Positions 35,426 to 45,700 of a stretch of DNA of 64,000 nucleotides are shown here, piece after piece; the stretch's first letter is position 1, and every line of letters begins with the position of its first letter. Source of the DNA: Aneurinibacillus uraniidurans (GTDB lineage Bacteria > Bacillota > Bacilli > Aneurinibacillales > Aneurinibacillaceae); the NCBI RefSeq assembly GCF_028471905.1, contig NZ_CP116902.1, positions 51,001-115,000 on the forward strand, written 5' to 3'. The notes beneath the pieces are model-generated. The model did no database searches and was not told the DNA's origin. It worked only from the letters and a program-made list of their open reading frames with translations. Position numbers and translations under genes: made by a program.

Positions 35426-35749
35426 ATGTCGGCACATGAACATCAACACCATGAAGAACATGGTTCTGTAAAGTCTTATATTATTGGGTTTATTCTGTCG
35501 ATCATTCTTAGTATCATTCCGATCATGATCGTCGTGAAACACATGCTTAGCCCGGTTGCTACCATTGCATCCATCCTTGTGATGGCTGTACTTCAGTTCC
35601 TGATTCAGTTGTTCTTCTTTATGCATATTCGTGAAGGAGAGCGTCCGCGTTATAACGTCATGGCACTCATTCTTGGAATGGTGTTTGTTGTTACGATCGT
35701 AGGCGGTGCTATCTGGATTATGGCTTTCAACTCTCAGGTACAATCATAG
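35426..35749 (+). CDS. qoxD: aa3-type menaquinol oxidase subunit IV
   Basis: A 107-residue protein with three membrane segments: SYIIGFILSIILSIIPIMIV, MAVLQFLIQLFFFMHIREGE and GMVFVVTIVGGAIWIM. These fit subunit IV, which helps assemble the CuB site. The N-terminus is also His-rich (HEHQHHEEHG). The gene starts just after the qoxC stop and ends the operon. Confidence 0.93.
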   Translation: MSAHEHQHHEEHGSVKSYIIGFILSIILSIIPIMIVVKHMLSPVATIASILVMAVLQFLIQLFFFMHIREGERPRYNVMALILGMVFVVTIVGGAIWIMAFNSQVQS

Positions 35750-35766
35750 GCGTTGAAGTAGTAGGG

Positions 35767-35800
35767 GTCTCTGTGCTGCATTGCGGCACAGAGACTTTTT
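35767..35800 (+). terminator. terminator of qoxABCD
   Basis: GTCTCTGTGC pairs with GCACAGAGAC around a short loop, followed by TTTTT. Confidence 0.85.
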
Positions 35801-35840
35801 AGTATAAAGTAGTAGTATAAAGTAGATGGAGCTGATGTGG

Positions 35841-36500
35841 ATGGATAGTATTACAAAAGCCGAACCGCTGCATATTCAGGCATATCAAGTCATAAAAGGT
35901 TTGATTCTGCGAAGAGAATATGGACCTGGTGAGCGCATGGTAGAAGCTAGGCTAGCAGAACGTCTGGGGATTAGTCGAGGGCCGGTTCGAGAAGCATTTC
36001 GGATGCTTATTCAAGATGGATTACTTGTACAGGGAGAAGGCGCTGTATATGTGTATCGACCAACGGTTAGTGACATTGTAGAAGTGTTTCAATGTCGTGA
36101 AAGCCTTGAGGGGCTTGCTGCACGTCTTGCGGCAGCATTTCTTACGATTGAAGATAGACGTGAGCTTACCAATACAATCGGAAAAATGCGAATCGCTATT
36201 GAGGGTAATAGACCGGATGAGGCAAGCGTCTGGGATCAGTCGTTTCATGATATTATTACGCGTGCATCAGGCAATCGCCAGCTCATTGATCTGCTTACAG
36301 GCATTAAGGAAAAAGCCATCTATATGCGCAGTGTCATTCTTGAAAATCGATGTGATCTGTTTGTAACAGCGATCTCCGACCATGAAAGAATCGTACATGC
36401 ATTGGAGAGGAAGAATGGAGAGGAAGCAGAGCAAGAAATGCAGACACATATTCGTCGTACGATAAAAAGATTCTTAGAACTTGTTAATGAAAACGCTTAA
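35841..36500 (+). CDS. GntR-family regulator (FadR/FCD type)
   Basis: A 219-residue regulator. The N-terminal winged helix (about 1-75) includes ERMVEARLAERLGISRGPVR, and the all-helical FCD ligand domain (about 80-219) includes FHDIITRASGNRQLIDLL and the HERIVHALERKNG segment. FCD domains bind small acids, often with a metal held by Asp/His residues. The start at 35841 is used because GGAG lies 9 nt upstream; an earlier in-frame ATG at 35826 has no such site. It directly precedes the liv-type operon, whose promoter carries a 20-bp palindrome, so it is probably its regulator. Confidence 0.88.
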   Translation: MDSITKAEPLHIQAYQVIKGLILRREYGPGERMVEARLAERLGISRGPVREAFRMLIQDGLLVQGEGAVYVYRPTVSDIVEVFQCRESLEGLAARLAAAFLTIEDRRELTNTIGKMRIAIEGNRPDEASVWDQSFHDIITRASGNRQLIDLLTGIKEKAIYMRSVILENRCDLFVTAISDHERIVHALERKNGEEAEQEMQTHIRRTIKRFLELVNENA

Positions 36501-36505
36501 CGTAT

Positions 36506-36525
36506 GTTTTCAGTTGACAGAAAAC
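36506..36525. promoter_or_regulatory. 20-bp palindrome over the liv -35 box
   Basis: GTTTTCAGTTGACAGAAAAC matches its reverse complement at 16 of 20 positions: GTTTTC, GT, AC and GAAAAC. It contains the TTGACA -35 box (36514-36519), with an A/T-rich -10 region near 36538. This is a good candidate operator for repression by the GntR protein encoded just upstream. Confidence 0.55.
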
Positions 36526-36574
36526 TATAAAAAGTGATATTTTTTAAAAAATGATATAAAAGGGGACTAGAGAG

Positions 36575-37735
36575 ATGATTTCGAAAAAATGGATGAGTAT
36601 AGCGGCAACAGCAGCCCTTTCATTAGGGTTGTTGTCAGGATGTGGGGGCGGTGCCTCGCAGAGTACAGGAGGAAGTGATAAATCTTCTGGAGAGCAGACT
36701 GCTAAAATCGGGGTTATTTCTTTTCTTACAGGAAGCGGCTCCGCTTATGGGGAAGCAATCACGAATGGCCTGAAACTGGCACAGGACGAGCTGAATCAGG
36801 AAAACAAGGGAAAGCTTAAAGTCGACCTTGTGATTGAAGATTCAGCTGGTAAAAAAGATCAGGCCATCACTGCGGCAAACAAACTGATTAATAATGATAA
36901 TGTAGTTGGCATTATTGGACCTACACTGAGTGGTGAGATGTTTGCAGCTGCACCGATCGCGAATTCGAATGGTGTGCCAATCATGGGAACATCGACAACA
37001 GCGGAAGGGATTACGGATAGTGGAGACTATGTATTCCGTAATGCTCTGCCTGAGTCCATTGCCATTCCAGAGGCAGTCAAAAAAGTTGTGGAGAAAGAAA
37101 AAATTAAAAAAGTTGCTCTTATGTATTCCAGCAACAATGATTTCTGTGTATCAGGCTACAAGACAATGGAGAAGACAGCAAAAGAGCTTGGACTTGAAAT
37201 TGTGGATACGAAAACATTTGCAGACGGTGATACCGACTACAGTGCACAACTGACAGCTATTGCATCGAAAAAGCCGGATGCAGTGCTTGTATCTTCCCTG
37301 TATAAAGAAGGCGGACTTATTCTTTCTAAAGCAAGAGAGATGGGGCTGAATGTTCCATTTATCGGTGGTAATGGCTTTAACTCACCGCAGCTAGTAAAAC
37401 AGGCAGGTGCGGCAGCTGACAATGCATACGTGGGCAGCCCATGGTATCCAGGTGGTTCGCCGAAGGCTGATGAGTTTGTAAAGAAATATGAGCAAAAGTA
37501 CGGCAAGAAGCCGGATCAGTTCGCAGCTCAGGCATATGATGCTCTGTATATTATGACGACATCTCTTAAAAACTCTGGCAAAGCAGATGACCGTGAAGCA
37601 TTGAAAGAAGCATTGAAAGGTCTGAAAAACTTTGAAGGTGTAACAGGTAAGTTCCAGTTCGACGAAAAGCGTAACCCGGTGATGGAAGTTAAAGTCCTTC
37701 ACGTTGAAAAGGGAGAATTTAAGCTAGTGAAATAA
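36575..37735 (+). CDS. livJ: branched-chain amino-acid-type ABC transporter, substrate-binding lipoprotein
   Basis: A 386-residue exported lipoprotein with lipobox LLSGC (Cys at about 23) and a Gly/Ser-rich tether. It has a type I periplasmic-binding fold of the Leu/Ile/Val family: IGVISFLTGSGSAYGEAITNG and IGPTLSGEMFAAAPIANSNGVP, then FAAQAYDALYIM. It captures substrate outside the membrane and delivers it to the LivHM permease. Substrate could be branched-chain amino acids, but related receptors bind amides, urea or aromatic compounds. First gene of livJHMGF. Confidence 0.92.
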   Translation: MISKKWMSIAATAALSLGLLSGCGGGASQSTGGSDKSSGEQTAKIGVISFLTGSGSAYGEAITNGLKLAQDELNQENKGKLKVDLVIEDSAGKKDQAITAANKLINNDNVVGIIGPTLSGEMFAAAPIANSNGVPIMGTSTTAEGITDSGDYVFRNALPESIAIPEAVKKVVEKEKIKKVALMYSSNNDFCVSGYKTMEKTAKELGLEIVDTKTFADGDTDYSAQLTAIASKKPDAVLVSSLYKEGGLILSKAREMGLNVPFIGGNGFNSPQLVKQAGAAADNAYVGSPWYPGGSPKADEFVKKYEQKYGKKPDQFAAQAYDALYIMTTSLKNSGKADDREALKEALKGLKNFEGVTGKFQFDEKRNPVMEVKVLHVEKGEFKLVK

Positions 37736-37749
37736 AGGGGATTGTTCGT

Positions 37750-38631
37750 ATGCTGACACAACAGCTTATTAACGGATTAACCCTCGGAAGTACGTATGCC
37801 CTAGTTGCACTAGGGTATACGTTAATTTTCGGGGTATTAGAGATTATTAATATGGCACATGGCGAGATCTTCATGTTCGGTGCATTCGTCGGATTGATGA
37901 CGGTGCTGTACTATAAGGGTTCACTTCTTACGGCGATCATCGCTGCAATTATTGCTACAATGTTAATTGGACTTCTAATGGAATGGATTGCACTGCGCCC
38001 ATTACGCAGACAGAAGGGTGCATCGCATCTGGCATCTTTGATTAGCACAATTGGGGTTTCTATTTTTCTCGAAAATTTAGCTCACAAGTTGTTTGGACCA
38101 GAGACGCAGCCTTTTCCCATTCCGTTTACAAATGTAACGTATGAATTGGGTTCGGTTCGCATTTCCCTGGTCCAAATTATTATTTTCACCATTGCAGTTG
38201 CGGTGATGATCGCACTTCAAGTATGGCTAGGTAAAACACGATATGGACGGGCCTTACGTGCTACAGCAGAAAACATCGAGACAGCAGCCATTCTTGGGGT
38301 AAACACGCGAAGAATTATTTTGCTTACCGTGCTATTAGCCTCTGCATTAGGCGGTCTGGCAGGTGTTCTTGTCGGGATGGGCTTTAATGCTGTTACTCCG
38401 ACGATGGGTGTCTCTGTAGGTCTCAAAGGTCTTGCGATTATTATTCTAGGTGGAATGGGAAGTGTACCAGGTGCAATGGTAGGCGGCCTCGTTCTTGGTG
38501 TAACGGAAGTACTGGCGGTTGTATACGGAGATTCCGCATATCGAGATGCGGTCGCATTCGGTATGATTATCGTAATTCTGCTTCTTAGACCACAAGGTAT
38601 CTTCGGCTCCAAGCAGCCAGTTAGGCGGTGA
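37750..38631 (+). CDS. livH: ABC permease LivH
   Basis: A 293-residue permease with about eight membrane segments. It opens QQLINGLTLGSTYALVALGYT and has the typical INMAHGEIFMFGAFVG and GLAIIILGGMGSVPGAMVGG blocks, the second being the ATPase-coupling region. It forms the pore with LivM. The gene starts 14 nt after livJ and overlaps the livM start by 4 nt. Confidence 0.94.
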   Translation: MLTQQLINGLTLGSTYALVALGYTLIFGVLEIINMAHGEIFMFGAFVGLMTVLYYKGSLLTAIIAAIIATMLIGLLMEWIALRPLRRQKGASHLASLISTIGVSIFLENLAHKLFGPETQPFPIPFTNVTYELGSVRISLVQIIIFTIAVAVMIALQVWLGKTRYGRALRATAENIETAAILGVNTRRIILLTVLLASALGGLAGVLVGMGFNAVTPTMGVSVGLKGLAIIILGGMGSVPGAMVGGLVLGVTEVLAVVYGDSAYRDAVAFGMIIVILLLRPQGIFGSKQPVRR

Positions 38632-39605
38632 TTGCAGTGCATGACTTGTTAAATCCATACGTACTGCAAATTGGTATTTTTATTTTGGTTAACTGTATGC
38701 TGGCAATGAGTATGTATTTGCCGCTTTCAACGGGACAGCTCTCACTTGGAGCGGCTGGGTTCATGAGTATTGGGGCCTATTCATCGGCGTTGCTGACACT
38801 TAAACTTCAATTGCCCATGCCTGTGGGAATCATAGCAGGTGGATTGCTTGCAGGTGTTGCCGGTCTTGCGATCGGGATTCCGGCCCTGCGATTGAGTGGG
38901 GTATACCTGGCGATTTGTACGCTTGGCTTTGGTGAGATGGTACGGGTTGTATTAAATAATATGGAGATTACGAATGGTGCACTTGGTTTAAATGGAATTC
39001 CTCAGCTTGGACAATCACTTGTAAAAATTCTTCGAGATATGGGGATTCAAGCTAGAGCACTGGGTTTAAGCGTACCGCAGTTTTCCTCTCTTCTGACCAT
39101 TATCGTACTGTTTATTTTGCTCGTTTTGTTGGTTTTATTCATATATCGTCAAGGAAAGTCACGTGTAGGACGGGCATATGAGGCGATTCTTGGTGATGAA
39201 AGTGCCGCACAGGCGATGGGCATCAATGTGACCTATTACAAGGTGCTTGCATTTGTACAGGGGGCTATAATTGCTGGTATGGCCGGTGCACTATCTGCAC
39301 ATGTAACGTTCTTCATTAGCCCAGCAGATTTTAACTATCATAAAGCGGTTGAGGTGTTAATCTTTGCGGTACTTGGCGGAAGTGGCGTCATCTGGGGGCC
39401 GTTGCTTGGTGCCACACTACTAACATTGCTGCCAGAAGCACTTCGTTTTGCGAGTGAATATCGGATGATGATTTATGGGGCGCTCCTCGTCTTTATGATG
39501 GCATTCCGTCCGCAGGGAATTCTCGATGCTTCTACATGGCGTAGGTTGACTGCATGGCGGACGCGTAAACAAAAATCAGTTAATAAGGAAGGAGTGTCGT
39601 CATGA
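38628..39605 (+). CDS. livM: ABC permease LivM
   Basis: A 325-residue permease with about nine membrane segments. Family blocks include LSLGAAGFMSIGAYSSALLT and LRLSGVYLAICTLGFGEMVR, plus VLGGSGVIWGPLLGATLLT as the coupling loop. The GTG start at 38628 overlaps the livH stop; another GTG three codons later is equally possible. It overlaps livG by 4 nt. Confidence 0.93.
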   Translation: MIAVHDLLNPYVLQIGIFILVNCMLAMSMYLPLSTGQLSLGAAGFMSIGAYSSALLTLKLQLPMPVGIIAGGLLAGVAGLAIGIPALRLSGVYLAICTLGFGEMVRVVLNNMEITNGALGLNGIPQLGQSLVKILRDMGIQARALGLSVPQFSSLLTIIVLFILLVLLVLFIYRQGKSRVGRAYEAILGDESAAQAMGINVTYYKVLAFVQGAIIAGMAGALSAHVTFFISPADFNYHKAVEVLIFAVLGGSGVIWGPLLGATLLTLLPEALRFASEYRMMIYGALLVFMMAFRPQGILDASTWRRLTAWRTRKQKSVNKEGVSS

Positions 39606-40366
39606 GTTTGAAACTTGAGAACGTAAGCAAGGTTTTCGGCGGGTTGGCGGCGCTGACAGAAGTAAGTTTTGAAGTGGAAAGAGGAGAAATTTTCGGTTTG
39701 ATCGGTCCGAATGGGGCAGGGAAAACGACGTTGTTTAATGTGATTACCGCGATTTTTCCACCAACTTCAGGTACTGTATCATTTGAGGGTAAGGCAATTA
39801 GCGGTATGAAGCCGCATCAAATATCAGAACTTGGCATTACACGAACTTTTCAGAATATTAAATTGTTTGACCATATCTCTGCATTAGAGAATGTAATGGT
39901 CGGTGCACATAGTCGGACGAAGGCGGGTGTGCTCGGCAGCGTATTCCGTACCCGTTCGCAGAAGGAAGAAGAACACCGTACGAGAGCCAGAGCGGAAGAA
40001 CTGCTTGATATTGTAGGATTGAATGGATACGGAGATACAATCGCGGAAAATCTGGCATACGGTCAGCAGCGTCGTCTCGAAATCGCTCGGGCGTTAGCGA
40101 CTGAGCCAAAGCTAATTTTGCTTGATGAGCCAGCAGCGGGCATGAATGAAAGTGAAACAGATGATTTGTTTCACCTGATCAAACGCATTCAGTCAATGGA
40201 CGTAACGGTTGTACTGATCGAGCATGACATGAAGCTGGTCATGAACATTTGTGATCATCTGGCGGTTATTAACTTTGGGAAGAAAATCGCGGGTGGAAAG
40301 CCGGAAGATGTTCAGAATAACCCGGAAGTAATTGAAGCGTATCTAGGTAAGGAAGAGGATGAATAA
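39602..40366 (+). CDS. livG: ABC ATPase LivG
   Basis: A 254-residue ATP-binding subunit. It has Walker A GPNGAGKTT, a Q-loop in RTFQNIKLF, a family signature in LAYGQQRRLEIARALA (in place of LSGGQ), Walker B LILLDEPAAGMN and the H-loop EHDM. It hydrolyses ATP together with LivF to drive import. GGAAGGAG precedes its start, which overlaps livM. Confidence 0.95.
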   Translation: MSLKLENVSKVFGGLAALTEVSFEVERGEIFGLIGPNGAGKTTLFNVITAIFPPTSGTVSFEGKAISGMKPHQISELGITRTFQNIKLFDHISALENVMVGAHSRTKAGVLGSVFRTRSQKEEEHRTRARAEELLDIVGLNGYGDTIAENLAYGQQRRLEIARALATEPKLILLDEPAAGMNESETDDLFHLIKRIQSMDVTVVLIEHDMKLVMNICDHLAVINFGKKIAGGKPEDVQNNPEVIEAYLGKEEDE

Positions 40367-40368
40367 GC

Positions 40369-41073
40369 ATGTTAAAACTGACTGGGGTTGAAACATATTA
40401 CGGCAACATTCAGGCACTGAAAGGCATTGATATTGAAGTAACGCAAGGAGAAGTCGTGACAATGCTCGGGGCGAACGGTGCGGGTAAGACGACGACCATG
40501 AAAACAATTGCGGGTGTGCTGAAGCCAAAAGCAGGCCGGATTGAATTCATGGGCGAAGACATTACTGGGATGCGCCCTGATCAGCTTGTACAGCGTGGCA
40601 TCTCCCTTGTTCCAGAAGGCCGGGCGATCTTGTCTAAGATGACCGTGCTAGAAAATCTGGAGATGGGGGCGTTTCAGCGCCGTGATCATGAGGTTAAGCA
40701 AGATATCGAGAAGGTGATGGATCGTTTCCCGATTTTGCGTGAGCGTGTATCCCAGCTCGGTGGAACATTGTCCGGGGGTCAGCAGCAGATGCTAGCGATT
40801 GCCCGGGCACTCATGTCTCGGCCGAAGCTGCTTTTGCTGGATGAGCCTTCTATGGGACTTGCGCCACTTATTATCGCAGATATCTTCCGGATTATCCGCG
40901 AGATTAATGAGGAAGGAACAACCGTGCTTCTTGTTGAGCAGAATGTACGCCAGGCTTTGAAAGTAGCCCATAAAGGATATGTGCTGGAAACAGGCAGACT
41001 GGTTGCATCTGGTTCTTCGGAAGACCTTCTGAATGATCCGAAAGTAAAAGAAGCTTATCTTGGTGTGAAATAA
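40369..41073 (+). CDS. livF: ABC ATPase LivF
   Basis: A 234-residue ATP-binding subunit with Walker A GANGAGKTT, signature LSGGQQQMLAIARALM, Walker B LLLLDEPSMGLAP and the family-typical VEQNVRQAL. It is the second ATPase of the transporter. It begins 2 nt after the livG stop and closes the operon. Confidence 0.95.
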   Translation: MLKLTGVETYYGNIQALKGIDIEVTQGEVVTMLGANGAGKTTTMKTIAGVLKPKAGRIEFMGEDITGMRPDQLVQRGISLVPEGRAILSKMTVLENLEMGAFQRRDHEVKQDIEKVMDRFPILRERVSQLGGTLSGGQQQMLAIARALMSRPKLLLLDEPSMGLAPLIIADIFRIIREINEEGTTVLLVEQNVRQALKVAHKGYVLETGRLVASGSSEDLLNDPKVKEAYLGVK

Positions 41074-41074
41074 G

Positions 41075-41110
41075 AAAAAGCAGAGGGGCAGCTAGCTCCT
41101 CTGCTTTTTT
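41075..41110. terminator. terminator between livF and the ktr gene
   Basis: AAAAAGCAGAGG pairs with CCTCTGCTTTTT around an 11-nt loop, with A- and T-runs on both sides. Bidirectional. Confidence 0.85.
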
Positions 41111-41116
41111 GCTGTT

Positions 41117-42463
41117 TTATCCAATCATAACTCGCTCGCCTGGATAACGGATGCGTGATTGTTGCTTATTTTTGAAAACGAACAGGAGAACCGGCACGCC
41201 AATCCGCCCCATGAACATAAGTAGAACAATGATACACTGGCTAACCGTGGAAAGATTACTTGTAATCCCGAGTGAAAGCCCTGTAGTTCCGAATGCTGAG
41301 CATACTTCAAAAAGTACTTCCATCACAGAAAAGCGATCATGCTCAAGGATGAGCAGAATAATAATGCTGGTGCATACGGTAATGGAGGAGACGGTAAAAA
41401 CAACGAAGCTTTTGATAATGTCTGTCTGATACAAGGAACGTCCAAATAATTGGACTTCTTGACGACCACGTGCATATGCAATAACAGTAAATATCATAAT
41501 CGCAAGCGTCGTAGTACGAATGCCGCCTCCTACGCTAGAAGGACTTGCCCCAATAAACATAAAAATGCTCATCAGGAACTGTGTAGGCGTACTAAAATCT
41601 GTCATGTTCATCGTTACAAGACCACAGCTTCGGGTTGTAACAGAATTGAATAATGCATAAAATACTTTTTCATGCCAGCTCATACCGATAAAGGCCTGGT
41701 TATTTTCGATTGCAAGTATGCTAATAAAGCCAACTACAATCAAAAAGAAAAAGGTAAGCGTCGTAAGCTTTGTGTACAACGAAAAGCGAAATGGACGACA
41801 TTTTTTAACAAAGTATTCATACGCTTCAACAAGTACGGGAAAGCCGATTGCACCAAGCATGATGAGCAGCATTGTAATACCTTGTACGAAATAATCGTGT
41901 GAGAATCCAAGCATAGAATTTCCGAAAATATCAATCCCAGCATTCGTATACGAGGAGACACAATGAAAGAGTGCATAATAAAACGCCTCGTACCACGTAG
42001 CATAATAACCGGCTCCCCAGAAGTAAAATCCGAGAGTAACCGTTCCAATCGCTTCAAAAAAAATCGCCATGCCGATTACAAGCTTCATCAACTGGACAAG
42101 CCCAGATAGATTATTCCGGTTCTGATCCGTCATGATGAGCATGCGATACGAGAGTCCGATATTTTTCCCCAGTAGAATCCAGAGAAATGTCCCCAGCGTC
42201 ATAATGCCAATCCCGCCGACCTGACAGGCGAAAATCAGAACAAACGTGCCAAATACACTAAATGTATCGACAGGATTGACCGTAACAAGTCCCGTTACGC
42301 TTACAGCACTTGTCGCAATGAACAACGCATCTATAAATGAAAGTGTAACTCCTTCTTTTAGACTAAGAGGGAGCATCAGCAGGATGACGGATAGGAACGT
42401 TGCTAGAAAATAAGCGCCCACAAGAAGCTGCTGGGCTGAAAAACGGTTGGATAGTTTTTGCAT
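41117..42463 (-). CDS. Ktr-type potassium channel subunit (KtrB/KtrD)
   Basis: A 448-residue member of the TrkH/KtrB family, built from four M1-P-M2 repeats. Selectivity-filter loops are visible at SAVSVTGLVTVN, SYTNAGIDIFG, TTRSCGLVTMN and SAFGTTGLSLG; each keeps the essential Gly. With a cytosolic RCK protein (KtrA or KtrC) it forms a Na+-dependent K+ uptake system. No such RCK gene is nearby, as in the unlinked KtrCD system of Bacillus subtilis. The start at 42463 follows AAAGGACTGG. Confidence 0.88.
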   Translation of the reverse strand: MQKLSNRFSAQQLLVGAYFLATFLSVILLMLPLSLKEGVTLSFIDALFIATSAVSVTGLVTVNPVDTFSVFGTFVLIFACQVGGIGIMTLGTFLWILLGKNIGLSYRMLIMTDQNRNNLSGLVQLMKLVIGMAIFFEAIGTVTLGFYFWGAGYYATWYEAFYYALFHCVSSYTNAGIDIFGNSMLGFSHDYFVQGITMLLIMLGAIGFPVLVEAYEYFVKKCRPFRFSLYTKLTTLTFFFLIVVGFISILAIENNQAFIGMSWHEKVFYALFNSVTTRSCGLVTMNMTDFSTPTQFLMSIFMFIGASPSSVGGGIRTTTLAIMIFTVIAYARGRQEVQLFGRSLYQTDIIKSFVVFTVSSITVCTSIIILLILEHDRFSVMEVLFEVCSAFGTTGLSLGITSNLSTVSQCIIVLLMFMGRIGVPVLLFVFKNKQQSRIRYPGERVMIG

Positions 42464-42719
42464 GCTGCCAGTCCTTTCTTTTTCATACAACTTCCATTTT
42501 GAACAAAGTACAGCCCATACGTCAAGGTTTCATATTTTGGCTTCTCTATTTGAAAGTTTCAATAACATATCGACTATTAAAGCATATATATTATAGATCT
42601 AAAGATTCGTTTACTGAATTTAATTTAAAATGATGTGATTCTTTAATAATGGGTTTCTTTGACCATGCCGATATTTTATGTAGATCTTATTTTCTATTAC
42701 ATTTTAAAGGGAGGAAAAG

Positions 42720-45700
42720 ATGAGTACTACTATAAAAAAAGTGCTAGTTGCTACGTTTCTAGTAGCTAGCATCATGTTTTACCATTTTCCGAATTCTGTT
42801 GTTTTTGCTGCTACAGAAACAGCGGCAAATTTAACCGAGCTGGAAAGCAAGTTGAGTACGGCTATGCACAGCCGTGTTGCCACATATAGTATTACGTATA
42901 CGGGAGGGGCGCTGACACAAAGTAACGTGAAAGCAATCATTGACAGTATAAATAGTCAGGATGATTATCTTTACTTTACAACCAAACAGTATCAATACTC
43001 TCTCGCCATAAGTGGAAATACCTCAAATTTAAATTTCACTTTCTCTTATTGGGAAAATCTTGCGCAGACTAATACAGTGGATCAAGTTGTAACAGAAACG
43101 CTTGCGCAAATCATTACCCCTGATATGAATGACTACCAAAAAGAAAAAGCAATTCATGATTGGATCGTAAAGCGTATCTCTTATGACACAAGTATGGTAC
43201 AGCATTCTGCCTATGCAGGTGTTGTGGCACCGTATAAGACGGTATGTCAGGGGTATGCTCTGCTTGCTTATAAAATGCTCAATCAAGTAGGCATCGAAAC
43301 AAAAATTCTTGAAGGAACAGCTGGAGGGCAGGCACATGCATGGGTAGCACTAAAACTGGATGGAGCCTGGTACCATCTGGACCCGACGTGGGATGATCCG
43401 GTTCCAGACGTTGCGGGGAGAGTGAAATATGATTATTACAATCTTACAGACTCACAAATCAAAGTAAATCATTCGTGGACTAAGACATATCCTGCGGCTG
43501 TCACGATGTTTGATGAAGTTCTGGCACAGAAGAAGATAAGTGACCCTACTCGAGTAGCTGATTATGAAGCGATTGAGCAAGCACTTGGACTTCAGTATCT
43601 GAAGTCAGAAAATACAGCATCAAATCGTACCGAACTGGCCGCCCAAATTCAAAGCATGATCGTAAACAAGGAAAGCTCTAAGACATTCCGATATACAAGT
43701 GGTTCAACATTTGTAGCTGACCTAAGTGCGGTGGTAACCGGCTTAAACAATATTACTTCCTATGGGTATACAAAATCTGATTTTGCTCGGACAACAGATA
43801 AGGGAGATGTGCTTGTCACTGTTACGCTAACATATAATACTCCAACGCCTGTTGAGTCTGTAAATTTGTCCACTAATTCGCTCTCCTTAAAAGTTGGAGG
43901 ACCGACTGCTGCGGTAACAGCCACAGTGGCACCAAGCAATGCAAGCAATAAAAATGTTATCTGGACAACAAGTGATGCGAGTGTGGCAACAGTGGCACAA
44001 GGAGTAGTCAAGGCAGTAGGCGGTGGCAAAGCGACCATTACTGCTACTACGGTAGATGGAAACAAACAGGCTGCCATTGATGTAACAGTTACAGCACCTG
44101 TAACTGGAGTCACCATAGATCCCAAAACGCTTATCTTGAAAGTAGGGGAAGAAGATCGTACGTTACAGGCCACCGTTGCTCCTGTAAGTGCGACAAATAA
44201 AGCAGTAACCTGGATCAGCAGCAATCCAGCAGTGGCGACAGTAGATGAGAATGGTAAAGTTCATGCTGTAAAACCAGGAGCAGCAACTATTACGGTAAAG
44301 ACTGTAGATGGTCTAAAAACTGCATCGTGCACAGTAACTGTACCAGTAGTAGGAACTACAATGAAGCTGCCAGAAACTCTGACAGTCAAAATGAAAACAA
44401 CGTCTACATTAACCCCAGTCTTTACGCCAGTGAATACAACGAACAAAGCTGTAACATGGGTTAGTAGCAATCCAGAAATCGCAACAGTCAGCGAGAAAGG
44501 TGTCATTACACCAAAAACACCAGGTAGTACGACCATTACAGCGACAGCGGTAGATGGTGGATTTACAGCAAGTACGAATGTGACAGTTATCTGGGCAGTT
44601 ACCGGAATAAAGCTGGATAAAACAGCTCTTAGCCTGAAGGTAGGAGAAGAGGATGTAGCCCTTACGGCGACCATTACTCCGGAAAATGCGACAAATCAAG
44701 CGATAACGTGGACCAGCAGCAATCCGGCAATCGCGACAGTAGATGAGAATGGTAAAGTTCATGCTATAAAGCCAGGAACAGTAGTCATTACGGCAAAAAC
44801 AGTAGAAGGTTTAAAAGTAGCATCGTGCAGAGTAACTGTACCAGTAGTAGGAACTACAATGAAGCTGCCAGAGGCCCTGACAGTCAAAATGAAAACAACG
44901 TCTACATTAACCCCAGTCTTTACGCCAGTGAATACAACGAATAAAGCTGTAACATGGGTTAGTAGCAATCCAGAAATCGCAACAGTCAGCGAGAAAGGTG
45001 TCATTACACCAAAAACACCAGGTAGTACGACCATTACAGCGACAGCGGTAGATGGTGGATTTACAGCAAGTACAAATGTAACAGTGATCTGGGCGGTTAC
45101 CGGAATAAAGCTGGATAAAACAGCTCTTAGCCTGAAGGTAGGAGAAGAGGATGCAGCCCTTACGGCGACCATTACTCCGGAAAATGCGACAAATCAAGCG
45201 ATAACGTGGACCAGCAGCAATCCGAAAATCGCGACAGTAGATGAGAATGGTAAAGTTCATGCTGTAGGATCCGGCACGGCAATTATCACGGCTAAAACGG
45301 TAGAAGGTGGAAAAGTAGCAACTTGTCGGGTAAGTTCTTCTGTTCCTGTTGCAGGCATTAGCCTAGGGGAGCGTGCAACCGCCAAGATTGGAACAGCTCT
45401 AAAATTAACACCAGTATTTACACCCATTGCTCCAACTAATAAAAATATAGTATGGACTAGTAGCGACCCTGCTGTTGCAGTTGTAAGTACCTCTGGTATC
45501 ATCACACCGAAATCTACTGGAACTGCTACTATTACAGTAAAAACCGTAGACGGGAATTTCACAGCAAGTACAGAAGTTACGGTTATTCAGGGCGTGACAA
45601 GTGTGACATTGAACCAGACGACATTGACGATGACTGTCGGTGACGCTGCAGTACAGCTGCTTCCGACGGTAAATCCTATTACAGCCACAAATCAATCTGT

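Noticed and set aside
44261..45172. Long minus-strand frames, repeated twice, opposite the Big_2 region
   Set aside because: They are mirror images of the duplicated Big_2 codons and have no start signal; the repetition merely follows the 498-bp duplication.
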